The notes: generated from the letters alone by a model not told the origin. A stretch of DNA of 64,000 nt from Tenacibaculum agarivorans (GCF_001936575.1 NZ_MSMP01000021.1:1-64000), one strand, 5' to 3'. Counted from the first letter of the stretch, positions 23,923 through 33,626 are shown. Translations and numbers: made by a program.

Positions 23923-26900
23923 ATGAGTAATTTTAATCATATTGAAGAAAAACTTCAGCATTTTAGTAAAAAATATTACACTAATGAGCTAATTCGTGGT
24001 AGTATTTTATTCCTAACTCTTGGATTATTATACTTTTTATTTACTCTTTTTATTGAATATTTTCTTTGGTTAAAACCGAATGCTAGAACATTTTTATTCT
24101 GGTTATTTGTAGCAGTGGAATTATTTTTATTAGCTCGTTTTATTGTATTTCCGTTGTTTAAATTATTCGGATTACAAAAAGGAATTTCTAATGAAGATGC
24201 TTCTAAAATTATTGGTAATCATTTTCCAGAAGTAAAAGACAAATTACTCAACGTATTACAACTACAAAATGATGCTAATTCATCTGAGTTATTATTAGCT
24301 AGTATTACTCAAAAATCTAACGAATTACAGCCTGTTCCTTTTTCTAAGGCTATTAATTTTTCAGTAAATATTAAATACTTAAAATATTTATGTATTCCTC
24401 TTTTTATATGGTTGCTAACTTTTATAGTAGGTATTGGAGATAAGTTAAACCAAAGTTTTAATCGTGTGGTAAACCATAGTTTGGCATACAATCCACCTGC
24501 TCCTTTTTATTTTGAACTTACTGCAAAAAATTTAGAAGTCATTAAAGGAGATCCTATTACCGTTTATATACAAACTAAAGGAGAAGTTGTTCCAAATGAA
24601 GCTAAAATACATTTTAATAATGAATCGTATTATTTAGAAAATAATGGCACAGGACTTTTTTCATATACTTATGATGCTGTTAACGAACCTATTCAATTTT
24701 TCATTGAAGCAAACAGTATTAAGTCATCTGATTATCAAATTAATATTATTAACACACCAAGTATTAAAAATATTAGTATGAAAGTCATTTATCCTGGTTA
24801 TGTAGGAAAGAAAAATGAGGAATTAAATAATGCTAGTAGCATCACTGTTCCACAAGGAACATCTGTAATTTGGAATGTATTAGCATCAGATACTGATAGT
24901 GTTACCTACAATCATGATAACTTAAAAACACCATTTACAAAAGTTTCACAAAAAGAATTTAGCTATAAAAAGAGAATTTTAAATGATACGGATTACATGA
25001 TTAGTACTTCTAATGCTAAGCTTAAAAATTATGAACAATTAGGTTTTTCAATTAAGACCATAACTGATGAGTTTCCAAGTATAGAGGTAAAATCTAACAT
25101 TGATAGTGTTTCTAGAGGTCCTGTTTTCTTTGCTGGGCAGATTTCTGATGATTATGGTTTTCAAAAATTAGAAATGGTCTACTATGATAGTAACAATCCT
25201 AATAATCAAAATTCAAAAATAATTCAAATTTCTAAAGAATCTGTACAAAGTTTCTTTTCTAAATTTCCTGATAACCTTGATTTAAAAGAGGGAATTGATT
25301 ACGAACTATTTTTTCGTGTTTTTGATAATGATGTTATCAGTGGTTATAAAAAAGCGGTTAGTAAAAAGTTTTCTTATAGAAAGAAAACGGCTCAAGAATT
25401 AGATAAAGAGTTATTAAACGAACAACAAAACTATTTACAAAATCTTCAAAACTCACTCCAAAAACAACAGGATAGTAAACAAGAACTAGAGAAAGTTCAA
25501 TTTGATCTTCAAAATAAGAAGAATATGAACTGGAACGATCAAAAAAAGATTGAAAGTTTAATTAAGCGTCAAGAACAGTATCAAAATATGATGAAAAGAC
25601 AGACGCAAAAATTACAAGAGAATTTTTCTGAGAAAAAAGAGGAAAATGAAAGCCTTCAAAAGAAAAAGGAAAGCTTACAGAAAAGAATAGAAGAGTTAAA
25701 AAAGCTTGAAAAACAAAAGAAATTGTTAGACGAGCTGAAAAAAATGGCCGAAAAACTCAATAAAGAGGATCTTATTAAAAAATCAAAGCAACTTGCAGAA
25801 CAAAATAAACAACAAGAAAAGAGTTTAGAGCGTGTTTTAGAATTAGCAAAACAGTATTATGTTGAGCAAAAAATGAATCAAATTGCTAAAAAATTAGACG
25901 AACTAGCAAAAAAACAAGAAGAATTAAGTAAAAAAGAGAATGAAAATGCAGATGCTAAGCAAAAAGAAGAAGCTTTAAAAGAACAAAAAGAAATTCAAAA
26001 AGAATTTGAAGAGCAGAAAAAAGAGCTAGATGCGCTAAAAAAAGAGAATCAGAAATTAAAAAGACCTATGGATTTACCTTCTATGGAAGAATTAAAGCAA
26101 AAAACAGATGAACAATTAAATAAGGCACAAGAGAATTTAGAAAATCAAAAAAGCCAACAGGCAAAAAAGAATCAGCAGAAAGCGGCTCAAAAAATGAAAC
26201 AAATGAGCCAGAAAATGCAGAACTCAATGCAAATGATGAATAGCGAAATGGCTGAAGAAAACATGGAAGATTTACGAAGAATAGTTGAGAATTTAGTCAC
26301 TTTTTCTTTTGATCAAGAAAGTTTGATGGATAAGTTTTCTGATATCAATTCATCACATCCAAATTTTGGAAAGAGTTTAAAAAAGCAATATCAACTAAAA
26401 ACATATTTTGAACATATAGACGATAGTTTGTTTGTACTTTCTTTACGTGTACCTGATATTAGTTCAGATATCCAAAATCATTTAGCGAACGCGCATTATA
26501 ATTTAGACGAATCATTAGAAAATTTTACTGAAAGTAGATTTAGAAATGGTATTTCTAACCAACGTTATGTAATGACATCTGCAAATGAATTAACACATAT
26601 GTTAAGTAATACATTAGATGCAATGCAAAATCCTCAACCGGGAAGTGGAAGTGGACAAGGAAAAAGTGGACAATCTTTTAGTTTACCTGATATTATTCAA
26701 AAGCAAGAAAACCTTATGAATCAAATGAAAAAGGGAATGCAAAGCAAAGGGAATGATGGAAAACCTAAAAATGGAAAACAAGGTCAAAAACAAGATGGAA
26801 AAGATGGAAATAAAAGTGGTAAAGAAGGTGAACAAGGACAACAGGGAAAAGGAGGTAAAGGACAGAATGATGACTTGAATGGTGAACTCTATGAAATTTT

Positions 26901-27297
26901 CAAACAACAAAGTGAATTGAGACAACAATTAGAAGATGCCATTAAGGATGGAAAAGATGGAAATGGTCAAGGTAAAAAGGCTGTGAAAGAAATGGAGCAG
27001 CTGGAAAATGAAATTTTAGAAAAAGGTTTTAATCAAAGTACGATACAAAGAATGCAGCGATTAAATTATCAATTACTAAAATTAGATAAAGCAACTTTTG
27101 AACAAGGAAAAGAAAAAAAGAGAAAATCTAACACAAATCTGATTCAATACAATAAAAATAGAGCAAAAGAAATCGAATTTAAGAAACAGTTTTACAATCA
27201 AACTGAAATTTTAAATAGACAATCTTTACCTTTGCAGCAAGAGTATAAAAAGAAAGTTCAAGAATATTTTAATACTAAGACTAGCACAAAGAAATAA
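23923..27297 (+). CDS. DUF4175-family large membrane/coiled-coil protein
   Basis: 1124 aa. Two or three membrane segments occupy the N-terminus (about 24-50, 56-75, 145-168), followed by beta-rich extracytoplasmic domains (about 170-490). A very long Lys/Glu/Gln coiled coil follows (about 500-770; ELEKVQFDLQNKKNMNW, KKKESLQKRIEELKKLEKQK). Then come Met/Gln-rich helices and a low-complexity Gly/Lys/Gln stretch near 930-1000. This architecture is the DUF4175 family of Bacteroidota, function unknown. It lies 2 bases before ybeY and near mnmG, a layout common in flavobacteria, hinting at a shared growth-linked role. Confidence 0.9.
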   Translation: MSNFNHIEEKLQHFSKKYYTNELIRGSILFLTLGLLYFLFTLFIEYFLWLKPNARTFLFWLFVAVELFLLARFIVFPLFKLFGLQKGISNEDASKIIGNHFPEVKDKLLNVLQLQNDANSSELLLASITQKSNELQPVPFSKAINFSVNIKYLKYLCIPLFIWLLTFIVGIGDKLNQSFNRVVNHSLAYNPPAPFYFELTAKNLEVIKGDPITVYIQTKGEVVPNEAKIHFNNESYYLENNGTGLFSYTYDAVNEPIQFFIEANSIKSSDYQINIINTPSIKNISMKVIYPGYVGKKNEELNNASSITVPQGTSVIWNVLASDTDSVTYNHDNLKTPFTKVSQKEFSYKKRILNDTDYMISTSNAKLKNYEQLGFSIKTITDEFPSIEVKSNIDSVSRGPVFFAGQISDDYGFQKLEMVYYDSNNPNNQNSKIIQISKESVQSFFSKFPDNLDLKEGIDYELFFRVFDNDVISGYKKAVSKKFSYRKKTAQELDKELLNEQQNYLQNLQNSLQKQQDSKQELEKVQFDLQNKKNMNWNDQKKIESLIKRQEQYQNMMKRQTQKLQENFSEKKEENESLQKKKESLQKRIEELKKLEKQKKLLDELKKMAEKLNKEDLIKKSKQLAEQNKQQEKSLERVLELAKQYYVEQKMNQIAKKLDELAKKQEELSKKENENADAKQKEEALKEQKEIQKEFEEQKKELDALKKENQKLKRPMDLPSMEELKQKTDEQLNKAQENLENQKSQQAKKNQQKAAQKMKQMSQKMQNSMQMMNSEMAEENMEDLRRIVENLVTFSFDQESLMDKFSDINSSHPNFGKSLKKQYQLKTYFEHIDDSLFVLSLRVPDISSDIQNHLANAHYNLDESLENFTESRFRNGISNQRYVMTSANELTHMLSNTLDAMQNPQPGSGSGQGKSGQSFSLPDIIQKQENLMNQMKKGMQSKGNDGKPKNGKQGQKQDGKDGNKSGKEGEQGQQGKGGKGQNDDLNGELYEIFKQQSELRQQLEDAIKDGKDGNGQGKKAVKEMEQLENEILEKGFNQSTIQRMQRLNYQLLKLDKATFEQGKEKKRKSNTNLIQYNKNRAKEIEFKKQFYNQTEILNRQSLPLQQEYKKKVQEYFNTKTSTKK

Positions 27298-27299
27298 TA

Positions 27300-27713
27300 A
27301 TGATTGCATTTAATTATGAAACCCCATTTTCTTTATCAGACGAGCAAAAAACATCTGATTGGATTAAAGATTGTATTACTAAAGAAGAGTTTGAATTAGG
27401 AGAAATCAACTACATCTTTTGTGACGATGATTATCTTCATAAAATCAATGTAGAATTTTTACAACATGACACGTTAACGGATATCATTAGTTTTGATTAC
27501 TCATTAGGTAAATTGGTAAATGGAGATATTTTTATATCTGTAGATAGAGTAAAAGAGAATGCACAAGAATTTAATGTTCCTATTGAAGAAGAACTACACA
27601 GAGTTATCATTCATGGTGTTTTGCATTATATGGGATACAAAGATAAAACCGATGATGAGAAACAAATGATGAGAGACAAAGAAAATACTTGTTTAAAAAC
27701 CTTAAATTTGTAG
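27300..27713 (+). CDS. ybeY: Endoribonuclease YbeY (rRNA maturation)
   Basis: 137 aa. YbeY is a zinc-dependent RNase needed for 16S rRNA 3'-end maturation and ribosome quality control. The motif HGVLHYMGYKDKTDDE gives the first two zinc ligands, H105 and H109. The third His of the E. coli motif (GYDH) is replaced: the sequence here is GYKD, with D115 in place. This variant is, as far as I know, usual in Bacteroidota. DTLTDIISFDY is the other family signature. It starts 2 bases after the DUF4175 stop. Confidence 0.93.
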   Translation: MIAFNYETPFSLSDEQKTSDWIKDCITKEEFELGEINYIFCDDDYLHKINVEFLQHDTLTDIISFDYSLGKLVNGDIFISVDRVKENAQEFNVPIEEELHRVIIHGVLHYMGYKDKTDDEKQMMRDKENTCLKTLNL

Positions 27714-27735
27714 TCCGTTCCACGTGGAACGGACT
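27712..27735. terminator. Perfect 24-base palindrome after ybeY (terminator, contains parS-like core)
   Basis: AGTCC-GTTCCACGTGGAAC-GGACT followed by TTTTTATTT. It can end ybeY transcription. Its core GTTCCACGTGGAAC also fits the ParB-site consensus TGTTNCACGTGNAACA inside the outer T/A. Both roles are possible. Confidence 0.7.
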
Positions 27736-27765
27736 TTTTATTTATAGATAAAAATTACGTAAAAC

Positions 27766-29643
27766 ATGAGTTTATTTACAACAACATACGACGTTATTGT
27801 AGTAGGTGGAGGACATGCAGGAAGTGAAGCTGCAGCTGCTAGTGCTAATATGGGAGCAAAAACATTGTTGATTACAATGAACTTGCAAAATATTGCACAA
27901 ATGAGTTGTAACCCTGCCATGGGTGGAATTGCTAAAGGACAAATAGTACGTGAGATTGATGCATTAGGTGGATATAGTGCTATTGTTACTGATAAAACTG
28001 CAATCCAATTTAAGATGTTGAATAAATCTAAGGGTCCAGCTATGTGGAGTCCTAGAGCACAATCAGACAGAATGCAGTTTGCAGAATGCTGGAGAAACAT
28101 GCTAGAACAAACTGAAAATTTAGATTTTTATCAGGACTCTGTTAATGGTTTAATCTTCGATGGAAATATGATAGTAGGTGTAAAAACTAATTTAGGATTA
28201 GAAATAAAAGCAAAATCTGTTATTGTGACCGCTGGAACATTCTTAAATGGATTAATTCATATTGGTGAAAAAACATTTGGTGGTGGTAGAGCAGGAGAAG
28301 GAGCATCTACTGGAATCACTGAAGATTTAGTTGCTAAAGGATTTGAATCGGGGAGAATGAAAACTGGAACTCCTCCTAGAGTGGATGGAAGATCTTTAGA
28401 TTATTCTAAAATGACGGAACAACCAGGTGATGATAATCCTGAAAAGTTCTCCTATTTACCAGTAACATCACCTTTACAAAAGCAGAGATCATGTTATTTA
28501 ACCTATACAAATCAAACTACACATGATTTATTACGTGAAGGATTTGATAGGTCTCCAATGTTTAATGGTAGAATTAAATCAACTGGTCCACGTTATTGTC
28601 CTTCTGTTGAAGATAAAATAAACAGATTCGCAGATAAGGAAAGACACCAAATATTTGTTGAGCCAGAAGGATGGAATACAGTTGAAATATATGTAAATGG
28701 TTTCTCCACTTCATTACCAGAAGACATACAAGATAAAGCCATTCGATCAATTCCGGGATTTGAAAATGTAAAGTTTTTTAGATATGGATATGCTATAGAA
28801 TACGATTACTTTCCACCTACTCAATTAAAGCATTCTTTAGAGACTAAACTTATAGAAAACCTATTCTTTGCTGGTCAGATTAATGGAACTACGGGTTATG
28901 AAGAAGCAGCTGCACAAGGATTAATGGCTGGTGTAAATGCGGCATTAAAAACACAAAACAAAGAACCTTTTATATTAAAAAGAAGTGAAGCTTATATAGG
29001 TGTTTTAATCGATGACTTGATTACAAAAGGGACAGAAGAACCATATAGAATGTTTACTTCTAGAGCAGAATATAGAACATTATTACGTCAAGATAATGCT
29101 GATTTACGATTAACTCCTAAGTCATTTAAACTTGGTTTGGCTTCTCAAGAACGAATGAATAGAGTAGAAGAAAAGCAACAAAAAACTGAAATCACTATTC
29201 AATTCTTAAAAGATTTAAGTGTTTCTAAAGAGGAAATAAACCCTATTTTAGAATTAAAAAATCTAGCTTCTATTAACCAATCAATGAAATTATATAAGAT
29301 TGCAGCTAGGCCTCAATTAACGTTTAACGACTTATTGGTTATCGAAAAATTAAATGATTTCATATATCAGAACAACATCGATAAAGAAATCATTGAACAG
29401 GTAGAAATCCATTTAAAGTATTCAGGATATATAGAAAAAGAGAAGAACAATGCTGACAAGTTAAACAGATTAGAAAACGTTCCTATCCCTTCTAATTTCG
29501 ATTATACTAAAGTAAAATCACTATCCTATGAAGCTCGTGAAAAACTCACTAAAATAAAACCCACAAGTATTTCTCAAGCAAGTAGAATAAGTGGTGTTTC
29601 TCCAAGTGATGTATCCGTCTTACTTGTATTTATGGGAAGATAA
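27766..29643 (+). CDS. mnmG: tRNA uridine-5-carboxymethylaminomethyl modification enzyme MnmG (GidA)
   Basis: 625 aa, full length. The FAD-binding Rossmann motif is VVGGGHAGSEAA (about 10-21), and the two GidA signature regions are present (MSCNPAMGGIAKGQIVREID near 45-65; GTPPRVDGRSLDYSKM near 205). With MnmE it installs the cmnm5 group on the wobble uridine of certain tRNAs. Its C-terminal domain (about 540-625; LSYEAREKLTKIKPTSISQASRISGVSPSD) binds MnmE. The gene's 3' third is repeated in decayed form in the non-coding region that follows. Confidence 0.97.
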   Translation: MSLFTTTYDVIVVGGGHAGSEAAAASANMGAKTLLITMNLQNIAQMSCNPAMGGIAKGQIVREIDALGGYSAIVTDKTAIQFKMLNKSKGPAMWSPRAQSDRMQFAECWRNMLEQTENLDFYQDSVNGLIFDGNMIVGVKTNLGLEIKAKSVIVTAGTFLNGLIHIGEKTFGGGRAGEGASTGITEDLVAKGFESGRMKTGTPPRVDGRSLDYSKMTEQPGDDNPEKFSYLPVTSPLQKQRSCYLTYTNQTTHDLLREGFDRSPMFNGRIKSTGPRYCPSVEDKINRFADKERHQIFVEPEGWNTVEIYVNGFSTSLPEDIQDKAIRSIPGFENVKFFRYGYAIEYDYFPPTQLKHSLETKLIENLFFAGQINGTTGYEEAAAQGLMAGVNAALKTQNKEPFILKRSEAYIGVLIDDLITKGTEEPYRMFTSRAEYRTLLRQDNADLRLTPKSFKLGLASQERMNRVEEKQQKTEITIQFLKDLSVSKEEINPILELKNLASINQSMKLYKIAARPQLTFNDLLVIEKLNDFIYQNNIDKEIIEQVEIHLKYSGYIEKEKNNADKLNRLENVPIPSNFDYTKVKSLSYEAREKLTKIKPTSISQASRISGVSPSDVSVLLVFMGR

Positions 29644-29660
29644 ATTCTTCAAAAATCTAA

Positions 29661-29690
29661 AACGTTCCATGTGGAACGTTTTTTTTATTT
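29661..29690 (+). terminator. mnmG terminator hairpin
   Basis: AACGTTCC-ATGT-GGAACGTT followed by eight T and A. Same GTTCC...GGAAC stem as the other palindromes of 27.7-31.1 kb. Confidence 0.8.
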
Positions 29691-30668
29691 TCTAATTTCA
29701 ATAGATTTCTTTACAATAAAACAAGCTTGAATACATTAACTTCAAACTATAATATCTAAATAAATAGAGTTATTATAATCTTTAAAAACTCAATCTACTA
29801 CATCACTCTTACTTAAAGATAAAGATATAACTTCAACCAATTTTATTAAGTTAAACATAAATAAATCCATATTCCAACTATTCCCGATGAGATTGATAAC
29901 AATAACACATTAGCCTTGATATATTCTTCTTTCTAACTTTAATAAACTCAATCATCAGAAAATCATAAAAACAGAAAGAATTTATCATTTTATATATATT
30001 TAATATCTAAACTCATTAAATTAAATTTTTAAAAACAAATAAAATGGAGTAGAAGGAGTGCATCAAAAAACTAAAAATACTATTCAATTCTTAAAAGATT
30101 TTAGTCTTATTAAAGAGTAAATAAATCTTATTTCAGAATCAAAACTCAACTTTTTTTTTTCAAAAAATCTATAGAATTGTATCAATAAGAAACTAATCAT
30201 TAAACAACAAGAAAACCATTTATAACATTCAGAAAATATAAAAGAACAACAAGAAACTAAACAGATTTAAAATATTAAAACACCTTCTAATTCTAATTGT
30301 ATTAAGGCAAAATCCATATCTTATAAAACAAATAAAAAAATTCACTAAAATAAAAACTACAGGTGTTTTTTATTTACACCATAAATCAATCATACCTATA
30401 AAAAAAGTCATATTCTATATAATTACATTAAACTTGATTTAGCATATTTTTCTTTTAATTTGAATAAACTCAATCACCAGAGAAAACAATAGCAACTAAC
30501 AAAATTTAATCATCAAATATCAAAAATTCACGATTAACAACCCATTACATAAAATCAATTCAACTTCTCAAAACAGGATAGAGTAGAAGGAAAAACAAAC
30601 AGTACAATAAAATATTGATAGTTCAAAAACCTATAATTTTATAAACGTATAACACATATAAAAACAAA

Positions 30669-30682
30669 CGTTCCATGTGGAA
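30669..30682. other. GTTCC-ATGT-GGAAC palindrome (parS-like)
   Basis: The stem is identical to the mnmG terminator and is followed by TTTTT, but no gene precedes it. It ends the second decayed unit. Confidence 0.5.
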
Positions 30683-30972
30683 CTTTTTCTTATTCAATAG
30701 GTCAATTATGCATTATAGAAAAGAAAATCTTATTTTCGATAGCTCCTCTAAATTTGATTCAGCACATCTTTTCTTTTGATTTAGATAAATTCAATCACCA
30801 GAAAAATCACTAATAACTAACAAAATTTCAGCATCAAACATTAAAGATTTACAATTAATAATTTATACATAGATTCACTTCAACTTATCAAAACAGGATA
30901 GAGTAAAAAAAGTGAAATAAAAATATTAGCAGTTTAAAAAACTCTAAATTTAAAAAACTCATAACACATAAA

Positions 30973-31010
30973 AATGCATAACGTTCCACATGGAACGTTA
31001 TGCATTTTTT
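30973..31010. other. Long palindrome AAAATGCATAACGTTCC-ACAT-GGAACG... (parS-like / hairpin)
   Basis: A perfect 17-base stem with a 4-base loop and T run, ending the third decayed unit in non-coding DNA. It is strong enough to terminate transcription, but there is no gene to terminate on the plus strand. Confidence 0.55.
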
Positions 31011-31047
31011 ATTCAAATTACACTTTAAATAATATAAAATAATTAAA

Positions 31048-31069
31048 TGTTCCTTGTGGAACATTTACT
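31048..31069. other. AAATGTTCC-TTGT-GGAACATTT palindrome
   Basis: A further member of the palindrome family, 50 bases before the methyltransferase start. Confidence 0.5.
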
Positions 31070-31091
31070 ATTTTTACCGAAATCAAACAGA

Positions 31092-31107
31092 GAGTTCCAC
31101 GTGAAAC
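31092..31107. promoter_or_regulatory. parS-like site upstream of the methyltransferase
   Basis: AGTTCCACGTGAAACT: the inner 14 bases equal the core of the classical ParB site TGTTCCACGTGAAACA. It lies 10 bases before the next start codon. The ParB gene itself is not in the window. Confidence 0.5.
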
Positions 31108-31117
31108 TTAAACGTAA

Positions 31118-31969
31118 ATGAATTTAAAAAACAAAGAAAAAACTCTTCCTTACATATCAACAGAAGACTATTCTGTTAGCAGAGAAAATTTTGATCTAAT
31201 ACTTAATGAAGAACTAAATCTTCTATATACAAATCCGGTTCCTGAGCAATTAGAAAAATATTACGAGAGCGAAGAATACATATCACACACAGACAGAAGT
31301 GATGGCTTGATAAATAAATTATATCAAATTGCTAAGAAGTTTGCTCTAGGTAAAAAATTAAAACTCATCGATAATTTAAAAACAAAAACGAAAAAGATTT
31401 TAGATTTAGGTTGTGGTACAGGCGATTTTTTACAAGTATGCAAAAAAGATAATTGGGAAATAGTAGGAGTAGAGCCCAATGAAAAAGCTAGGCAAAAAGC
31501 AAAAGAAAAAGCTATAGTACCACATAGGTCATTACAAGAAATTAATAATAAAAAATTTAATGTAATAACACTATGGCATGTTTTAGAACATATACCTGAT
31601 CTAAATCATACTCTTTCTAAAATAAATAGTTTATTAGAAAAAGATGGATATTTAATTATTGCTGTTCCAAACTACAGAAGTTATGATGCTAAGCATTACG
31701 GGAAATTTTGGGCAGCTTATGATGTACCTAGACACTTATGGCATTTTTCAAAAGAAAGTATAAATATCCTTAGCAAGGAACATAACATGGAATTAATTAA
31801 AACTAAACCGATGTTATTGGATTCTTTTTATGTATCACTACTTTCAGAAAAATATAAAAAGGGAAAAAGTAATCTTATTAAAGCTTTTTATATAGGTTTA
31901 CTTTCAAATTTAAAAGGATTAACCTCAAAAGAGTATTCTTCCCATATTTATATCCTAAAAAAGAGATAA
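31118..31969 (+). CDS. Class I SAM-dependent methyltransferase
   Basis: 283 aa. The SAM-binding motif ILDLGCGTGDFLQVC (about 90-104) is followed by the acidic residue of motif II in IVGVEPNEKARQKA and LWHVLEHIPDLNHTL (motif IV), as in the Methyltransf_23/UbiE-like group. The N-terminal 80 residues (LNEELNLLYTNPVPEQL, YYESEEYISHTDRS) are the usual cap of a flavobacterial family found next to mnmG. The substrate is unknown; lipid, sugar or tRNA-linked roles are all possible. The terminator hairpin follows at 32034. Confidence 0.88.
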   Translation: MNLKNKEKTLPYISTEDYSVSRENFDLILNEELNLLYTNPVPEQLEKYYESEEYISHTDRSDGLINKLYQIAKKFALGKKLKLIDNLKTKTKKILDLGCGTGDFLQVCKKDNWEIVGVEPNEKARQKAKEKAIVPHRSLQEINNKKFNVITLWHVLEHIPDLNHTLSKINSLLEKDGYLIIAVPNYRSYDAKHYGKFWAAYDVPRHLWHFSKESINILSKEHNMELIKTKPMLLDSFYVSLLSEKYKKGKSNLIKAFYIGLLSNLKGLTSKEYSSHIYILKKR

Positions 31970-32033
31970 TACTTATTTTAAAGCTATTTTAAATGTATTT
32001 CACAAAATATCTATATATTTATATTATTAAAAA

Positions 32034-32070
32034 TAAAAAGAGTCTTAAAAACGTTTTTAAGACTCTTTTA
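32034..32070. terminator. Bidirectional hairpin terminator
   Basis: TAAAAGAGTCTTAAAAACGTTTTTAAGACTC continues into TTTTA: an almost perfect palindrome with A and T runs, between the converging genes at 31118 and 32111. Confidence 0.85.
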
Positions 32071-32110
32071 TTATAATTAAAATTTATTTTAATTATTTTT
32101 ATAATAAGAT

Positions 32111-32509
32111 TTATTTACTTAATAAATACACCCCAAAAATTGCAATACTAAAATAAACTGCCAAAGTCATTGCTCCTGCATAATCTTTTGCTAGTCTCTG
32201 GCCAACTAATAAAAAAATTAAACTTAGAGCTGAAAGTATAGTTCCTGTTAAAGCTATTTCTTTAACTCCAGTTGTACTTAAATGAAAAATACCAACGAAC
32301 ATTAAAGCTCCTGCTAAAATCTCTAGCACTAAAATTACAGCTAACAATAAAGGGACCATATTTTTTAATGGTGAATTTTTGAAGTGTTCGGTAATGAAAG
32401 ACACATTTCCTTTCCAATCTGTTACCTTGTCTATTCCTGATTGTAGGAATGTAACAATTAAAAAAAGCAACAGTAGAATTTCTGTAATATTTGATTTGAT
32501 AAGTTCCAT
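32111..32509 (-). CDS. DoxX-like four-helix membrane protein
   Basis: 132 aa with four hydrophobic helices: ITEILLLLFLIVTFLQSGIDKV, MVPLLLAVILVLEILAGALMFVGI, GTILSALSLIFLLVGQRLA and AMTLAVYFSIAIFGVYLL. The helix 1 ending SGIDKVTDWKGN and the LEILAGALM pattern are those of the DoxX/DoxD-like family. Members are linked to redox or detoxification membrane complexes, but none is defined here. It is a single gene on the minus strand, converging with the methyltransferase. Confidence 0.8.
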   Translation of the reverse strand: MELIKSNITEILLLLFLIVTFLQSGIDKVTDWKGNVSFITEHFKNSPLKNMVPLLLAVILVLEILAGALMFVGIFHLSTTGVKEIALTGTILSALSLIFLLVGQRLAKDYAGAMTLAVYFSIAIFGVYLLSK

Positions 32510-32624
32510 ATAGTTTGATTTGTTTTGGTAAAATTAAGCTATAATGTAACAATTCAAAAAAATTACGTCATATAAGCAAGTTAAATAACTATATTTATAA
32601 ACAAATCAACAAAAAAATTAAACT

Positions 32625-33554
32625 ATGGTCTTTATTCCTTTAGCTATTTTTATAACGGTAGTACTATTAATATCTGCCTTTTTTATAGTAAAACAACAAA
32701 CAGCTGCTATTATTGAGCGTTTTGGTAAATTTCACAGTATTCGTCAATCTGGATTACATTTAAAAATTCCATTGGTAGATAGAATTGCTGGTAAACTAAG
32801 TTTAAAGATTCAACAATTAGATGTGATTGTTGAAACGAAAACTTTAGATGATGTATTTGTTCGTTTAAAAGTTTCTGTACAGTATAAAGTTATTAAGGAT
32901 AAAGTTTATGATGCCTTTTATAAGCTAGATTATCCACATGATCAGATTACGAGTTATGTATTTGATGTTGTACGTGCAGAAGTACCTAAAATGAAGTTAG
33001 ATGATGTATTTGTTAAGAAAGATGATATAGCAATTGCAGTAAAATCTGAATTGAACGATGCCATGATGGAATATGGATACGATATCATTAAAACATTAGT
33101 AACAGATATTGATCCTGATGCTCAAGTAAAAGCTGCAATGAACCGAATTAACGCTTCTGAGAGAGAAAAAATAGCTGCTCAATATGAAGGTGACGCACAG
33201 CGTATTTTAATCGTAGAAAAGGCAAAAGCTGAAGCTGAGAGTAAACGTTTACAAGGTCAAGGTATAGCAGATCAGAGACGTGAAATTGCTAGAGGATTGG
33301 AAGAATCTGTAGAAGTATTAAATAAAGTTGGTATCAATAGCCAAGAAGCTTCTGCTTTAATTGTTGTAACACAGCACTATGACACATTACAATCTATTGG
33401 TGAAGAAACAAATAGTAATTTAATATTATTACCTAATTCACCTCAAGCTGGTAGTGACATGTTAAATAACATGGTTGCATCTTTTACTGCAAGTAATCAA
33501 ATAGGTGAAGCTATGAAACGTGCAAAAAACAAAAAGAAAGATGATACTGAATAG
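32625..33554 (+). CDS. SPFH/Band 7 (stomatin, QmcA-like) protein
   Basis: 309 aa. One N-terminal membrane helix (IPLAIFITVVLLISAFFIV) is followed by the Band 7 domain (about 25-190; AAIIERFGKFHSIRQSGLHLKIPLVDRI; LDDVFVRLKVSVQYKV). Then a charged coiled coil (INASEREKIAAQYEGDAQRI, KAKAEAESKRLQGQG) precedes a C-terminal oligomerisation part. Stomatin-like proteins form membrane-bound ring assemblies and are associated with protease regulation. No NfeD partner gene is adjacent. Confidence 0.92.
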   Translation: MVFIPLAIFITVVLLISAFFIVKQQTAAIIERFGKFHSIRQSGLHLKIPLVDRIAGKLSLKIQQLDVIVETKTLDDVFVRLKVSVQYKVIKDKVYDAFYKLDYPHDQITSYVFDVVRAEVPKMKLDDVFVKKDDIAIAVKSELNDAMMEYGYDIIKTLVTDIDPDAQVKAAMNRINASEREKIAAQYEGDAQRILIVEKAKAEAESKRLQGQGIADQRREIARGLEESVEVLNKVGINSQEASALIVVTQHYDTLQSIGEETNSNLILLPNSPQAGSDMLNNMVASFTASNQIGEAMKRAKNKKKDDTE

Positions 33555-33576
33555 TATCTAAAACTTAAGAATATTA

Positions 33577-33604
33577 AAAAAGCTCACTAATTATAGTGAG
33601 CTTT
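33577..33604. terminator. Hairpin terminator between stomatin and tatA genes
   Basis: AAAAGCTCACTA-ATTA-TAGTGAGCTTT, a 11-base stem between converging genes, with A-rich and T-rich flanks. Confidence 0.75.
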
Positions 33605-33626
33605 ACTTTTATATAAATAAGAAATA

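Larger units (their letters stand above)
29690..31010. repeat. Non-coding region of decayed tandem units, including broken copies of the mnmG 3' end
   Basis: No gene is seen in 29644-31117. Bases 30050-30350 follow mnmG 29155-29570 in order (shared blocks TATTCAATTCTTAAAAGATTT, AATAAATC/AATAAACCC, CACCTTCTAATTCTAA/ CCCTTCTAATTTC, TTCACTAAAATAAAA), but with stops and gaps. Two further units, about 30430-30690 and 30750-31005, align with each other (TTTGATT.AGCA, AATCACCAG, AAAACAGGATAGAGTA, AACACATA). Each ends in a GTTCC...GGAAC palindrome. A shorter first unit lies near 29914. The array looks like repeated duplication then decay. Confidence 0.65.

Noticed and set aside
26683..26928. 81-aa minus-strand hydrophobic frame inside the DUF4175 gene
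   Set aside because: It is antisense to the Gly/Lys/Gln-rich low-complexity part.
32262..32552. 96-aa frame overlapping the DoxX-like gene
   Set aside because: The 132-aa frame has four clear membrane helices; the alternative has none.
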